Positions 10,716 through 21,872 of a DNA stretch of 64,000 nt are shown here, piece after piece. The stretch is from the NCBI GenBank assembly GCA_001687465.1, contig LVLI01000338.1:1-64000 (forward strand), in the 5' to 3' direction. Below the pieces are notes generated by a model. That model was not told where the DNA came from. It saw only the letters and a program-made list of their open reading frames with translations, and did not search any database. The stretch's first letter is position 1, and each line of letters opens with the position of its first letter. This stretch comes from Halocafeteria seosinensis (Eukaryota; Sar; Bigyra; Bicosoecida). The position numbers and the translations under genes are program-made.

Positions 10716-13700
10716 ATGGCTTTCCACAAAGACAATATGAGCATCCTAGACCAATTCAAGCACTACAAGAACCACGATAGAAGTGATTCTTTGAGGGATT
10801 CAGCACATAGGAACTGCAGGGTGCTTCGCCTAGCAGCAGTGGTAGGCATGCTACTAGTTGGAATTCCCGCAACGGCAACCGATCTCCGGACAACAATTCT
10901 GAACGAGAATGAACCATGCATTAAATACAGTACAGACACCCTACTATTCAAACAAGTATGCGATATTGACTGGAGTGATAGAGGTTATGGCGATAATCAC
11001 CATATCACTTTGGAAGCCAAAGAGCAATACAACGGAAACGATTACGTCGTGGACTTAACAGGAATCGGTTCGTTCAAGGGAATGTTTCGAATGGACGATA
11101 TTATAGATAAAGCAGAGGATGCCCCCAAGATCCTCCATGTGCACATTCGAGGTGGAACTGTTGCCCCTGCAGGAGGGTTTATTGTCCGTGAGAAGCAGAA
11201 ATTTTTCCGCGTTGATGGTTGTAGCTCCAGTGGTGAGATTGGTGGTGGCGAGTGGAGTGCCGGAATAGCAGGATTCAGATCGGGCTATGACGGAGGACAT
11301 GTAGTCATCGAGAATTCGTATTCCAAGGGAGATATGACAGTAATCAGTTCTGGTGGGATAATTGGAGCCGACGCTGGGCGCAAAGGGGGGACGGTAGTCA
11401 TCTTGCGGTGCTTTTCCTTGGGACAAATTGGAAACTCTGGGGACGCCAGATCTGGAGGCGGTATCACTGGCTGGGGTCCTGCGTTTGTTGGTGGGTTGGT
11501 AAACATCACCCAATGTTACTCTTTGGGAAATATTGTTGGGTATGAAAGCGGTGGAATTCTTGGTGCAGATAGCGGCAGAGACAATGGGATTGTGTATGTA
11601 ACGGAATGCTTTACTTCAGGTAACGTTTCAGGCAACGCTGCAGGTGGTATTAGCGGAGACGAAACAGGGAGCACCAATGGCTTTGTTAAAATAAAAGATT
11701 CATACACTACAGGAGCAGTGAAGCACGATAGTGTGAAAACTGGAGGAGTCTGCGGCCAGCTAACCGGAACAACCGGTGGCACTGTAGTTATCGAGAATGT
11801 ATACATGTTATCCTCTCCTCCAGATCGCACGTTTATGATCGGGGAGGCGGAGGCCGATGCTAACAGCATCGTTGTGAGACGTTCTATTCACGAAGGCGCC
11901 TCAAATCTAGACCTCATAGATGAAGGTGACACCAGCGCTCTGCAGACTGAGCAGTATTCAGGCGACCTGGAGGATATTGAAGGGCAATTATATTCCCTTA
12001 ATGGAACCCCAGTCTGGTCAGACGCAACCTGGTTCGTACCCGCTCCTAACCAGTACCCGCAATTACGGGGAATCATGCGACCTTGGAACAAAGACAGCAG
12101 GTTCTACCCTCTACGACAACTCTCTTGCGGAACGGGTAGAGCTCCAAGGCACGACGACGTAGGGTGCATCCAATGTTCACCTCATCAAGCTGCAACTGCT
12201 TCGGACTTTGAATGCCATACTTGCAAATTTGGCTCCACTCCGGATGATGCCAAGCAAGGCTGTGTTAATTTGAGGGACCGGGAACCTTGCATTAATACGA
12301 ACACAAGTTTACACGTGGTCCAGGAATGTGATATTCACTGGATGAACAGAAACTATAGAAATGAAGACCATTTTCTATTGTGGCCTGGCGAGGTGTTTGA
12401 CGGAAAGGGCTACATGATCAACTTGAGCGGGATGACAGGATTCAAAGGAGTATTCGTCCTTAATGATAGCACGGTAAAATCGCTCGAACAGGCGCCTACG
12501 ATAAGGGGTGTCCATGTTATTAATGGAACAACCGCACCCAGGGGTGGATTCATCGTGCAACCCGACCAATCTTCCTTCACCGTATTCTGTTGTCGGACAA
12601 CGGGAGACATTGATGGAATGTATAGCGGTGGAATAGCTGGTAGTGACAGTGGGAAGATGGGGCAAGTGGTTATTGAGAATTCCTACTCCAGCGGTCGAAT
12701 AAGAGGGAAAGCCGCTGGGGGTATTGTTGGGCAATTTGCGGGCCGGAATGGGGGTGTGGTGAACATAACGAATTGCCACTCTACAGGTGATATCGAGAGA
12801 CCATATGCTGGGGGAATATGTGGGTCAGATACCGGAGTTAATGGGAGCGTCTATGTTGTCCGATCGGATTCATCCGGTGCTATTTCAGCGATAGGGTGCG
12901 GAGGAATTGCTGGAGCAAAGGGTGGGAACAACGGTCTCTTGCATGTTTTAGAGTGCTATAGCACTGGGAATATCAGCAACGACTGGGCGGGAGGCATTTG
13001 CGGCTATACCGCAGGAGCACATGATGGTGAGGTGCGGATTCAAAATTCGTACTCAACGGGCTATCTGCATCCAGAGACTGCCCAAACAGGTGGCATATGT
13101 GGCGCAGGGACAGGAGTGGATGGTGGTACGGTCTCCATTCGAGATGTTTACATGCTCTCTGTTCCACCACCACCGCGTACTAGGAGAACATTTCTGATTG
13201 GTCAAATTACGTCAGATGCCAGCCACGTGGAGGTGAAGTACTCTGTGCACGGAACACAAGACGGAACGACAAATGCTAGTACCATAGTTGAACAAGGCGC
13301 TGCAAGTATCCTGGAGAAGGAAGGCAATTCGGGAAACTTGTCAGACATTACGAGGAAACTGTACCAGACCGGATCACATCAATGGCCTGAGGAAATATGG
13401 TTTATTCACGTATATCAGAATGTTCGGTTTCCGCAACTACAAAGAAATCCGGAGGTGTCTCAAGCGAGCCCATCTCTCGCAGCAATGGTGTCCCCAAAGA
13501 AGACCCCTTCTAGCAGCGTATCCCGAAGTCCCAATACTACTCCTAGTTCGACATTGACAAAGACGGCATCTCCTACCAACACAGTCTCAAGCAGCCCATC
13601 TATGAGCACTACAAGAACTCCAACCCCAACTTCTTCACCAAGCACGAGTCCTAGTAGAAGCTCATCTAAAACGGCAAGTAGAACGACTTCGTTGACTCCC

Positions 13701-16700
13701 GCCACGAGTGCCTCAGAGACGTCTAGTAGGACTGAGACGGTGACTACTACAACGTCGACTTCACCCAGCCTGTCGACGTCGTCAACCGTCACACCGTCAG
13801 TCAGCGCAAGCCGGAGTCCTTCCACCACGGCTTCGTTAACTGCCTCCTCAACCAGCACTCCTACGATGAGTTCTTCGAGATCCGGTCCCAGTACACAGAG
13901 TGCAACCCAAAGCAAGACACCTTCATCTACCATCACCAATACTAAAACGCCCTCAAGAACCAAGACCAGTACGAAGACAGCAACCCAAACCTTTTCTAAG
14001 ACGCCGTCATTAAGCACCAGCCCCAGTAGCAGTTCGTCCGAAACGGGAAGTAAAACGGCTGTGTTGACTGCCTCCTCAACCAGCACTCCTACGATGCGCT
14101 CCTCGGAATCCCGTCACAGTACACAGAGTGCAACCCAAAGCAAGACACCTTCATCTACCATCACCAATACTAAAACGCCCTCAAGAACCAAGACCAGTAC
14201 GAAGACAGCAACCCAAACCTTTTCTAAGACGCCGTCATTAAGCACCAGCCCCAGTAGCAGTTCGTCCGAAACGGGAAGTAAAACGGCTGTGTTGACTGCC
14301 TCCTTAACCAGCACTCCTACGATGCGCTCCTCGGAATCCCGTCACAGTACACAGAGTGCAACCCAAAGCAAGACACCTTCATCTACCATCACCAATACTA
14401 AAACGCCCTCAAGAACCAAGACCAGTACGAAGACAGCAACCCAAACCTTTTCTAAGACGCCGTCATTAAGCATCAGCCCCAGTAGCAGTTCGTTCGAAAC
14501 GGCAAGTCGAACGGTTTCGTTGACTGCTTCCTCAACCAGTACTCCTACGATGAGCTCCTCGGAATCCCGTCACAGTACACAGAGTGCAACCCAAAGCAAG
14601 ACACCTTCATCTACCATCACCAATACTAAAACGCCCTCAAGAACCAAGACAAGTACGAAGACAGCAACCCAAACCTTTTCTAAGACGCCGTCATTAAGCA
14701 TCAGCCCCAGTAGCAGTTCGTCTGGAACGGCAAGTCGAACGGCTACCATGAGTTCCTCGGAGTCCCGTGGCAGCAGACAAACTGTTACCAAAACGGTCAC
14801 ACCTTCATCTGCCATCACCAAAACTAAGATTCCATCAGGATCCAAGACCAATACAAGGACGGTAGCCCCAACCTCCTGTGAGACGGCGTCATCAAGCATC
14901 AGTCCCAGTATCAGTTCGTCTGAAACGGCTTCGTTGGCGACCTCAGCTACCATGAGCTCCACGGAATCTGGTAGCAGTACACAAACTGTGACCCCAACTA
15001 TGACACCTTCATCTACCGTCGCCAAGACAGAACCATCTTCTGTATCGTCGATATCGTCTGCGAGTGGCTCCGGACGGAAAGCCACACCGGGAATGGCTAG
15101 AAGTACCTATGCGATCACACCAAGCACGCACGCACCTTCTACTCTGGAGACACCATCGCCTTGGAACACTACGGAGTCAAGTTCAGTAACACCCAGCCCC
15201 ACTGAAGTAGCTATGCTTACTCGTGCTGCGAGCTTATCGTCGCGCATACGTCCTCCCAACAGCTCGCCGGAAGGCGCTGCAAGGCCAACACTTACGCCAA
15301 GCTCATCATCTAGCCCAGCATCAACTCCGTCTGCAACGATAGCTACTTCGGCGACTTTGTCTCCCAGTATGACATCATCCAGAAGCGGTACAAGTACAGC
15401 CTCAGGTAGTACTACACCTTCAGCTACTCCGACTCAAACGGCAACATCCAGCGTTACATCGTCCAATTCTCCTACACCTACTCCTAGTACAACGACATTG
15501 AACGGCACAAAGAGCGTAGTTTCGGATTGTGGAACAGCTATACCTGGAAACTGCATTACGGCAATATATTCTTCAAGAGTCGACATTCCCGCCCCTCGAA
15601 CTCCTGGAGTGCCTGAACCTAATACTAGAAATCTGCGCACAATGTCGGAGGTCGTTGGGACAGTTCAGAGCACCCATGGACTGGTTCCCATAGCCAAAGT
15701 GGTTTGTCGCCAGGACATGGGTAGTGGACAATCGGTTGACAGGCTCTACTCAGGCTGTTCTGAGCAATTCCGGTCAACACAGCTAGACTTACCGCTACCG
15801 GCATCGCCTAGACTATCTGTGACCGGAAATGCATCTTGTGAGGGCAGGATGCAAAACAAGCCAAATTGTAGAATGCTGACTTTTAAAAGTAATTTAGAGT
15901 TTAAAGCCAATGCTTCCCAATGGATTCGCAGTCAAAGGCGTTTGGTGCAGCCGCCGGAAAGCAATGGGCGCATGCGCCGACTTGAAACTTCGTTGCTGGG
16001 GATTCCTGTTACATTAGAGCTCAGGCTGGATAGAGAAACCATTGTGACTGTTTCACAAGACGTTCGCATTGAGTTGGATGAACCAGAAGACGACGGGGAA
16101 GCGAGTAACGATGTCGATGCTGAGGAGTTTCTAAAATTGAGCCCTCAGTCAACCACGTTAGAAGGACAGCGCACAACGAGTCCACCGGCATTAATAAGCC
16201 GTGATATTCTTGTTAGCTTAGCGGAAGGAAGCATCTGGAAATGGGTGCCTCCGCGGGACGCTGAAGACTATATTGTGCTTCCGGATGCCGGCACGGCCAC
16301 CTCCACTGGCTCATTTGTGCAGACGGTATTTGCCCGCGTCCCCACGGCACCCAGTGGTGAAACGTCCCTCTCCGTTACGCTCTACGTCGTTAACCGTGAT
16401 GGTTCCGAATCAACTGCCAAATTGCAGCTCTTAGTTATAATAGAGGAGGCTGATACCTCTATTTCCTCGGAGTTGCTTTCTGTCAGTTTAAGCACTAGCG
16501 AACCAGCTTCGGTTCGTTCTTTGTTGATGATTAATGACGGAGCTCTTTCAGCACAGTGGACTGCTCAAGTTCTACTATCAGATGGATCGGAACCACATCA
16601 GTCTCCTTTTTGGGCACGGTTGCAACACTCTCACGGGACCGTCGGTGGGCACGGTTCCACTCAGAGCATACACCTGGTGTTCGATCCCTCTGCCGTCGAA

Positions 16701-19700
16701 AGTACTGGCAGAAGAACCGCGTGGCTCGTCATCGAAACGAATTCGTGGAAGGGGGAAATTCAAAGCTTCGCCGCTGACATGGACCCCCCAACAACAACTA
16801 TATCACAGTTAAACGGCACACGCTTCGTGGTGAAGTTGGAACTCTTAGTGACCTCCGTGTTTATATGCGATCCGCCTCAAGAGAACACAAAGCCACTGGA
16901 GACTTCGTTTTTATCGGTGAGCATAGTCAACACTGAAATACAGCCCATAGTTGTGAGACCAGTTCAGTTTACCGTTCAAGCCCCAAGAACTAACTTTACC
17001 CTCTCGCCAACATATGTCAACCGCGGGTTGCAGCTAGCACGCTGGCTGAGATTGTCTCCGCGATTTACTTCCATTGCTTCGGGTGTATCCAAAACCCTTC
17101 GCCTCGAAGCGTCGTATCTGCATGAGGAATTAAACCAATTATTGGGAAAAAACGATTGTCCCTGTCACTTTAACGTCACGTTTCAGCTGTTGGTATTCTT
17201 TGTGTCAGATTCCCGGAACGAGGAGCCTACAGATATTCGATCGTTGAAGCTATCCTTCTCTTTCATTCAAGGTGGGGCCATTCCGTTGAAATCCAGTGCT
17301 ACAGCGACTAATACAACCGTCACAGTAGGTGGAAGTAGCACAATCATCGTTACATTACGGGATACCTTCGAAAACCCTAATGCATTTGTAACCTTCCTCG
17401 AAAACGGGGAGCAGCAGAATACAGATGGGAACCCTCTTACAATAACCGTAACGCCCACTTCAGTGGTCAAAGTAACAAGCAAGAAGCGAATGGTGCCTGG
17501 CAGCGTGATAAGGGACCTCACCTTGCTGGTTGATGCCGTCTCCCTTGGAGAAGCATGGATTGACATTCGGATCAACGGAACCTCGATTCACGGATCGCCA
17601 ATGAAGATTACCTCTATCCCCGTAGACTGCCATGGTGTGTTTGAGGTTCCGACACCATTAGGTCTCGAGTGTGAATGCCAAGCGGGCTACCGTCGGGAGA
17701 AGGAGAGCAATGCGCGCTGCGTCGCTTGTGATGAAGGACGATTTTCCGATAAACCCACAAATGGCCAGGAGTGTAAACCGTGTTCTTCGGGACAATTTTC
17801 GGAACCAGGCAGTACGCGGTGTTACACGTGTCCAGACACTGGCGTCAACTGCTTCCAGGGGAAACTTCGGTTGAGGGATGGATTTTGGTGCGAAACATGC
17901 TCTTCTTCTTTTTCAAGTGATAATGGAGCCTCATCAAGAAGAGAGTCTATTGTTGAACGAGTATCACAGGGAGAGGAGGTAGTGTTCCATGAATGTCGCT
18001 TGGTCTCAGCTTGCAATGTAAACTCAACGTCGTTTAAGTCCGAGTGCTCGCGTGGTTATCAGGGGCCCGTGTGCGACGTGTGCGCCTCAAACTATGTCAA
18101 ATCGGCATCCATGACTGAGTGCACAAAATGTTCTGATTCGTCGGCTGACAAAGTGTGGACTGGCATCGGTGTTTGTGTCCTTATTTGTGCAGTAACAGGC
18201 GTGGCCTATCACCATTCGGAAGCTTCCGCTAACAAAGCTACTTCATCAAGGGCGGAGCCGAGCAACACACTTCCGAGCCAGGGTGCCGATCAGGTGGAGA
18301 GCATGGAGCAGCTGGAATGGTCAAAAAGTGTTAATCAAATTGGGTTAATTGTCATTGACTATTTTCAGATCATCACTATCATTGGGTCATTGGCTATTTC
18401 CCCGTTCGAGGGAGGATCTTCGTCTAACGTCGTCTCCAGATTATCCAACTTGGCATTGCTTAATCCTTCGCAAACGGCCCCCTTCCGCTGCGTGACCGGC
18501 TTTGACCTATTCACCAGTGTGCTTCTATCGATGATGTTTCCATTTGCCTTGGTTGTGGTTATACTGATATTGCAGCCATTTGTTGATCGGTTTATGGCTG
18601 GAAACGTTGGATTTTCAGCACATTTCGAAAATGCGTTTCCTACCATGGTGCTTTTCTTGGAGTTACTGCACACTTCTGTGACGAACGCTGCTATTGCTTC
18701 TCTGCGCGACTATCCTTACAAAATTGATTCAACGGATCGGTTGGCAATTTCTCTCGACATCGAATCGGGAAGTTCAGAGTACACAACTCTACGGTTGGTT
18801 GCCGTGCTGGTGGTAATTGTGTATGTGTTCGGGTTTCCACTTCTGTCAACGTTCTTACTGTGGACGCAGCTACGACTAGTAAAGACATCACAGGAAGCCA
18901 CGCGCATGTACTTTCGTTTCGCTAATGTCATCGGAGGATTCAACGTACTGCGAGGAGGTTACATGTGGCCTTGCATCGAGATTCTTCGAAAAGTTATTCT
19001 AGTATTTATCGACATTTACACTAAAACCCCGACAGAGGAATTAACGCTCGTAACTGCTGTCTTGCTGGTGAGTTACGTGATAGGCGTGCTGGTTCGTCCA
19101 TATAGAATATGGTGTCTGAATGCGGTTGAGCTACTCAAGATATTTTTAGCGGGAGCTACTACGGCTCTTGGAGCCTTGCGATTCGGCATCGAGGCGAGCA
19201 ATCTGGATGTCCCAGATGATTTTTCCATTACTCTTGTCCAGTCTTTTGTGATCGTTACTCAAATATTGATGGTGGTCAGCGCCGTACTGGCCGTCTTGTT
19301 GATCATTCCGCAGGCAGTACGTGAGATGAAGAAGAAGACACGAGAGTGGTGTTTGCTCACCTATAGTGTATTTAGGAGATGGTGGACCACTTTTAAAGAG
19401 CACGAACGAGTTTCTTCATCAGATGAAGGAGCCGAGAGTTTCCATGCTCTGGAGCAGAAAGCAGTTGAGGAATCTGATGAGAAACAACTGGTTACGGGTT
19501 CCCCCTCTACGTTGGAGGAAGGGCGGTATGCTGCAGGTAGACATGATTTTGAAGGACGTCATGACTTTTTGCATGGTAGTTCCATATGTTCGCCTGTGGA
19601 GCTTGGTTACCCCTCCTCCCGTCCCATGGCAGATGGCGATGAAGAACGACGACGTCGTATCAGTACATTGTACATGGGACTCCCAGGAGCAATATCAGAA

Positions 19701-19706
19701 GAATAG
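10716..19706 (+). CDS. Giant GLUG-stalk protein C with Cys-rich and multi-pass membrane domains
   Basis: A 2996-residue protein in one exon; ATG 10716 is the first ATG of the frame. A hydrophobic leader (LRLAAVVGMLLVGIPATA) precedes the first head: cap TDLRTTILNENEPC at about residue 55, six GLUG-type repeats, end cap. A short Cys-rich linker (468-515) leads to a second head with six repeats (518-910). The Ser/Thr stalk (911-1600) holds a 228-bp tandem array. Residues 1600-2305 are beta-rich, and the last part (about 2205-2300) ends WIDIRINGTSIHGSP, resembling a filamin-type Ig repeat. A Cys-rich region of the type before ephrin-receptor-like (GCC2/GCC3) domains follows (2307-2478; CVACDEGRFSDKP, CKPCSSGQFSEPG), then about 8-9 membrane helices (2478-2871) and an acidic cytoplasmic end. 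The family tail is absent. A receptor or mechanosensor role is inference. Confidence 0.88.
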   Translation: MAFHKDNMSILDQFKHYKNHDRSDSLRDSAHRNCRVLRLAAVVGMLLVGIPATATDLRTTILNENEPCIKYSTDTLLFKQVCDIDWSDRGYGDNHHITLEAKEQYNGNDYVVDLTGIGSFKGMFRMDDIIDKAEDAPKILHVHIRGGTVAPAGGFIVREKQKFFRVDGCSSSGEIGGGEWSAGIAGFRSGYDGGHVVIENSYSKGDMTVISSGGIIGADAGRKGGTVVILRCFSLGQIGNSGDARSGGGITGWGPAFVGGLVNITQCYSLGNIVGYESGGILGADSGRDNGIVYVTECFTSGNVSGNAAGGISGDETGSTNGFVKIKDSYTTGAVKHDSVKTGGVCGQLTGTTGGTVVIENVYMLSSPPDRTFMIGEAEADANSIVVRRSIHEGASNLDLIDEGDTSALQTEQYSGDLEDIEGQLYSLNGTPVWSDATWFVPAPNQYPQLRGIMRPWNKDSRFYPLRQLSCGTGRAPRHDDVGCIQCSPHQAATASDFECHTCKFGSTPDDAKQGCVNLRDREPCINTNTSLHVVQECDIHWMNRNYRNEDHFLLWPGEVFDGKGYMINLSGMTGFKGVFVLNDSTVKSLEQAPTIRGVHVINGTTAPRGGFIVQPDQSSFTVFCCRTTGDIDGMYSGGIAGSDSGKMGQVVIENSYSSGRIRGKAAGGIVGQFAGRNGGVVNITNCHSTGDIERPYAGGICGSDTGVNGSVYVVRSDSSGAISAIGCGGIAGAKGGNNGLLHVLECYSTGNISNDWAGGICGYTAGAHDGEVRIQNSYSTGYLHPETAQTGGICGAGTGVDGGTVSIRDVYMLSVPPPPRTRRTFLIGQITSDASHVEVKYSVHGTQDGTTNASTIVEQGAASILEKEGNSGNLSDITRKLYQTGSHQWPEEIWFIHVYQNVRFPQLQRNPEVSQASPSLAAMVSPKKTPSSSVSRSPNTTPSSTLTKTASPTNTVSSSPSMSTTRTPTPTSSPSTSPSRSSSKTASRTTSLTPATSASETSSRTETVTTTTSTSPSLSTSSTVTPSVSASRSPSTTASLTASSTSTPTMSSSRSGPSTQSATQSKTPSSTITNTKTPSRTKTSTKTATQTFSKTPSLSTSPSSSSSETGSKTAVLTASSTSTPTMRSSESRHSTQSATQSKTPSSTITNTKTPSRTKTSTKTATQTFSKTPSLSTSPSSSSSETGSKTAVLTASLTSTPTMRSSESRHSTQSATQSKTPSSTITNTKTPSRTKTSTKTATQTFSKTPSLSISPSSSSFETASRTVSLTASSTSTPTMSSSESRHSTQSATQSKTPSSTITNTKTPSRTKTSTKTATQTFSKTPSLSISPSSSSSGTASRTATMSSSESRGSRQTVTKTVTPSSAITKTKIPSGSKTNTRTVAPTSCETASSSISPSISSSETASLATSATMSSTESGSSTQTVTPTMTPSSTVAKTEPSSVSSISSASGSGRKATPGMARSTYAITPSTHAPSTLETPSPWNTTESSSVTPSPTEVAMLTRAASLSSRIRPPNSSPEGAARPTLTPSSSSSPASTPSATIATSATLSPSMTSSRSGTSTASGSTTPSATPTQTATSSVTSSNSPTPTPSTTTLNGTKSVVSDCGTAIPGNCITAIYSSRVDIPAPRTPGVPEPNTRNLRTMSEVVGTVQSTHGLVPIAKVVCRQDMGSGQSVDRLYSGCSEQFRSTQLDLPLPASPRLSVTGNASCEGRMQNKPNCRMLTFKSNLEFKANASQWIRSQRRLVQPPESNGRMRRLETSLLGIPVTLELRLDRETIVTVSQDVRIELDEPEDDGEASNDVDAEEFLKLSPQSTTLEGQRTTSPPALISRDILVSLAEGSIWKWVPPRDAEDYIVLPDAGTATSTGSFVQTVFARVPTAPSGETSLSVTLYVVNRDGSESTAKLQLLVIIEEADTSISSELLSVSLSTSEPASVRSLLMINDGALSAQWTAQVLLSDGSEPHQSPFWARLQHSHGTVGGHGSTQSIHLVFDPSAVESTGRRTAWLVIETNSWKGEIQSFAADMDPPTTTISQLNGTRFVVKLELLVTSVFICDPPQENTKPLETSFLSVSIVNTEIQPIVVRPVQFTVQAPRTNFTLSPTYVNRGLQLARWLRLSPRFTSIASGVSKTLRLEASYLHEELNQLLGKNDCPCHFNVTFQLLVFFVSDSRNEEPTDIRSLKLSFSFIQGGAIPLKSSATATNTTVTVGGSSTIIVTLRDTFENPNAFVTFLENGEQQNTDGNPLTITVTPTSVVKVTSKKRMVPGSVIRDLTLLVDAVSLGEAWIDIRINGTSIHGSPMKITSIPVDCHGVFEVPTPLGLECECQAGYRREKESNARCVACDEGRFSDKPTNGQECKPCSSGQFSEPGSTRCYTCPDTGVNCFQGKLRLRDGFWCETCSSSFSSDNGASSRRESIVERVSQGEEVVFHECRLVSACNVNSTSFKSECSRGYQGPVCDVCASNYVKSASMTECTKCSDSSADKVWTGIGVCVLICAVTGVAYHHSEASANKATSSRAEPSNTLPSQGADQVESMEQLEWSKSVNQIGLIVIDYFQIITIIGSLAISPFEGGSSSNVVSRLSNLALLNPSQTAPFRCVTGFDLFTSVLLSMMFPFALVVVILILQPFVDRFMAGNVGFSAHFENAFPTMVLFLELLHTSVTNAAIASLRDYPYKIDSTDRLAISLDIESGSSEYTTLRLVAVLVVIVYVFGFPLLSTFLLWTQLRLVKTSQEATRMYFRFANVIGGFNVLRGGYMWPCIEILRKVILVFIDIYTKTPTEELTLVTAVLLVSYVIGVLVRPYRIWCLNAVELLKIFLAGATTALGALRFGIEASNLDVPDDFSITLVQSFVIVTQILMVVSAVLAVLLIIPQAVREMKKKTREWCLLTYSVFRRWWTTFKEHERVSSSDEGAESFHALEQKAVEESDEKQLVTGSPSTLEEGRYAAGRHDFEGRHDFLHGSSICSPVELGYPSSRPMADGDEERRRRISTLYMGLPGAISEE
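13839..14750 (+). repeat. Four 228-bp tandem repeats in the stalk of C
   Basis: Units begin at 13839, 14067, 14295 and 14523, exactly 228 bp (76 residues) apart. Each encodes a TASSTSTPTM start, a SATQSKTPSSTITNTKTPSR core and a TFSKTPSLS end. Copies two and three differ at very few bases, so they are recent or homogenised. Degraded partial copies continue to about 15010. Because the unit is a multiple of three, gain or loss keeps the frame. Confidence 0.93.
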
Positions 19707-21872
19707 GGGGAAACAAAAAAAAAAAGGGGGAAACTGGATGGAAGGCATAACGTGTGATGTCAAATGATAATGCATCCGAGGGAGAGCTTCTGTACTCATC
19801 CTAAAATCGTGTTAACAGCGTTTCAGTGTTGGTTCTTCGCTTTTGTTCGCTATGTTCCAAATCAGTCGTCCGGGAGACCATATAGCAATGGCATTGCAGC
19901 GAAGTAACGACGTTTGAAAGTATCACGTATGGAACCATTAAGGTCTATTCTATGTCTGAGTACGCGGTTCGTTGATAAAATCATAATGCTTAAATCAAGC
20001 CATGGTTTGGGTGTCGTTGTGCGTGATTAGGACTTGACATGACTTTCTTCTAAGATAAGATAATCTCTCTAGCTACAGTCGTATCCAGAAAATCCAGGCC
20101 AGCATGTGCATAGATTATCTTTTCCACATTGCCCATGTCCCGAACATGAGCTTGCTGCGTGACAATGCGAAGATACAGTCCTTTAAAGACAACTTCAAGA
20201 TTGTACTTCAGAAGCTGTTTCTGAGCCTGACGGGTAACTCCGCTCGCATGTCCATACACTTTCACACAATTCGGGAAATCTGAGTGATATAAAATGACAT
20301 TTGTATCATCACAATGGCAAACAAATATGGGACGATGAACTATGTGCCGTACAAGACACTGAAAGTTTGCCAATGCTCCGCTTTCAGCTACCAAGTCCAA
20401 CTCCAAGCCCAAGCTCCAGTCCTTCAGTGACTGGAAACGTGACAACCGCCTCTACTTCCACAGTCTCTAGCTCAGTCACGCTATCCTACTCCGGGACTCT
20501 ATCCCTTCGACTTCACCCAGTCTGTCGGGTTCGTCATCGTCACCCCGTCACTCAGTTCAAGCGGTTTCACGAGATACGACGCTCCAGGAGCATCACACGG
20601 GGTCTGACAAACACGCGTCAGCTCGGAGTCTGTCATCAAAGCTAGAGGATCCCCGCTTACAGCTGCATTGATTTTTCGAGTTTTATAGATTCCGCACCAA
20701 ATTCTCAGGATCTTTCAAAGCGCTCGCCTTCGGGAGCCATCCGGCGCAAGCGAAGGATGTCGCCATTGTCCCCGTAAAATCCATGGGAGAAGAGAGTCCG
20801 TCGAAGTCGCAGAATTTTGGCAACCATTCACGATTGCGCCTTACAACTCGTTCCGTGTCGACACAGTGCTTGTACACAGATGGCAAAAATAAGGGCGGAA
20901 AAAGTTTATTCCTGATACTGTATCGACAGTACTGCTTCTCTCATTCTGATATCGATAGTACCATGGTACTGCTTCTCTCATTCTGGGCGGGTAGCCCTTG
21001 CAAAATAAATTTGGATGGGAGTTGTGCCAAGCAGTCTGATGGCAGAATATTTTGTAATGGTCAAGGAGAAACGTTTACGCACCTCAAGACTACATTGCTC
21101 GTATAGCCCGCCAAACAAGAGCCAAGTAAATTGCATTGTATCTGAAGTGGCGACTCACTCCAATGGCTACCTCAGGTTACCAGCCGGGCACAGATTTGTC
21201 CCTGCCACAAATCCAGTCTGAATGTCTTTGCATATCTGTAAGCGCAAAGAGAGAGCCAGATGTGGAGTAACTTGACCTTCTACTCGGTCTCCTCGGTACT
21301 GGGTTTTTCAGAGGAGCTACATATATTTATACTGTAGCACAAACCAAAGGCTGATAGGATTTTTAGACACCGCTTAATATATAAGATGCCGCTTCTTAAT
21401 ATAATGTTTCTTCAGAGACCACCTGCTGATAGACCTTATGCATGCTGTAGCTGTGTTGACTTCGCCGATGGCCATGTGGGGTTGCTGCGGAACAATCCAA
21501 GTGTTTGCCCAACGATGAAATCTTGACCGTGATCTTTGCTTGAAACCAAGGCCTAGGTAGCTACATTGTGATTAGCAGCCGGTAGTAGTACAATTTACAA
21601 CCGTACCGGTAGTACTTGCAAGCATCGGAGAGCAGCGATCGTAGCAGTGGAAGAAATTTTCACAGGTGGGTCAGAGTGTAGTGGACGACTAGACAGTGCT
21701 CCAGCAAATTGTCATTTACATCGTGCTTTCTATGAATACAAGAGAACGGGTAGTGTAGGAGACTGGAATGCTACAAATTCTTTTGTATCGCAAGAGCAAC
21801 ACGGGGACACAGCAGCTCCATTCCCAGCCAGCGTGGTATCCGCGTGTGGCTCGTTCTGATCGACATGTGGGC
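19707..21872. other. Intergenic stretch between convergent genes C and D
   Basis: C and D converge here. A run of A bases follows the C stop codon near 19714-19724. A relic lies at 20301-20645. A minus-strand frame at 20445-20050 (131 codons) has plausible protein composition but no motif I can name. A direct repeat of GTACTGCTTCTCTCATTCTG occurs near 20928 and 20965. Nothing else is recognised. Confidence 0.4.
20301..20645 (+). pseudogene. Relic of a GLUG-stalk head end and stalk
   Basis: The frame reads YHHNGKQIWDDELCAV, then ESLPMLRFQLPSPTPSPS, matching the end cap and stalk start of E (YHHGGVQQWDNEAWAV, then LPILRFQL). The Ser/Thr stretch continues about 35 residues and then degenerates. 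No GLUG repeats are found upstream and no membrane helix downstream, so only a fragment is left. Confidence 0.75.

Noticed and set aside
13460-14086. Minus-strand 208-codon frame inside C, and similar ones at 14114-14314 and 14570-15085
   Set aside because: Antisense shadow of the 228-bp stalk repeats, Val/Leu-rich with no motif.
20050-20445. 131-codon minus-strand frame with plausible protein composition
   Set aside because: No recognisable motif, overlaps a clear family relic on the other strand, and has no supporting context. Possible fragment of an unknown gene but not supportable.
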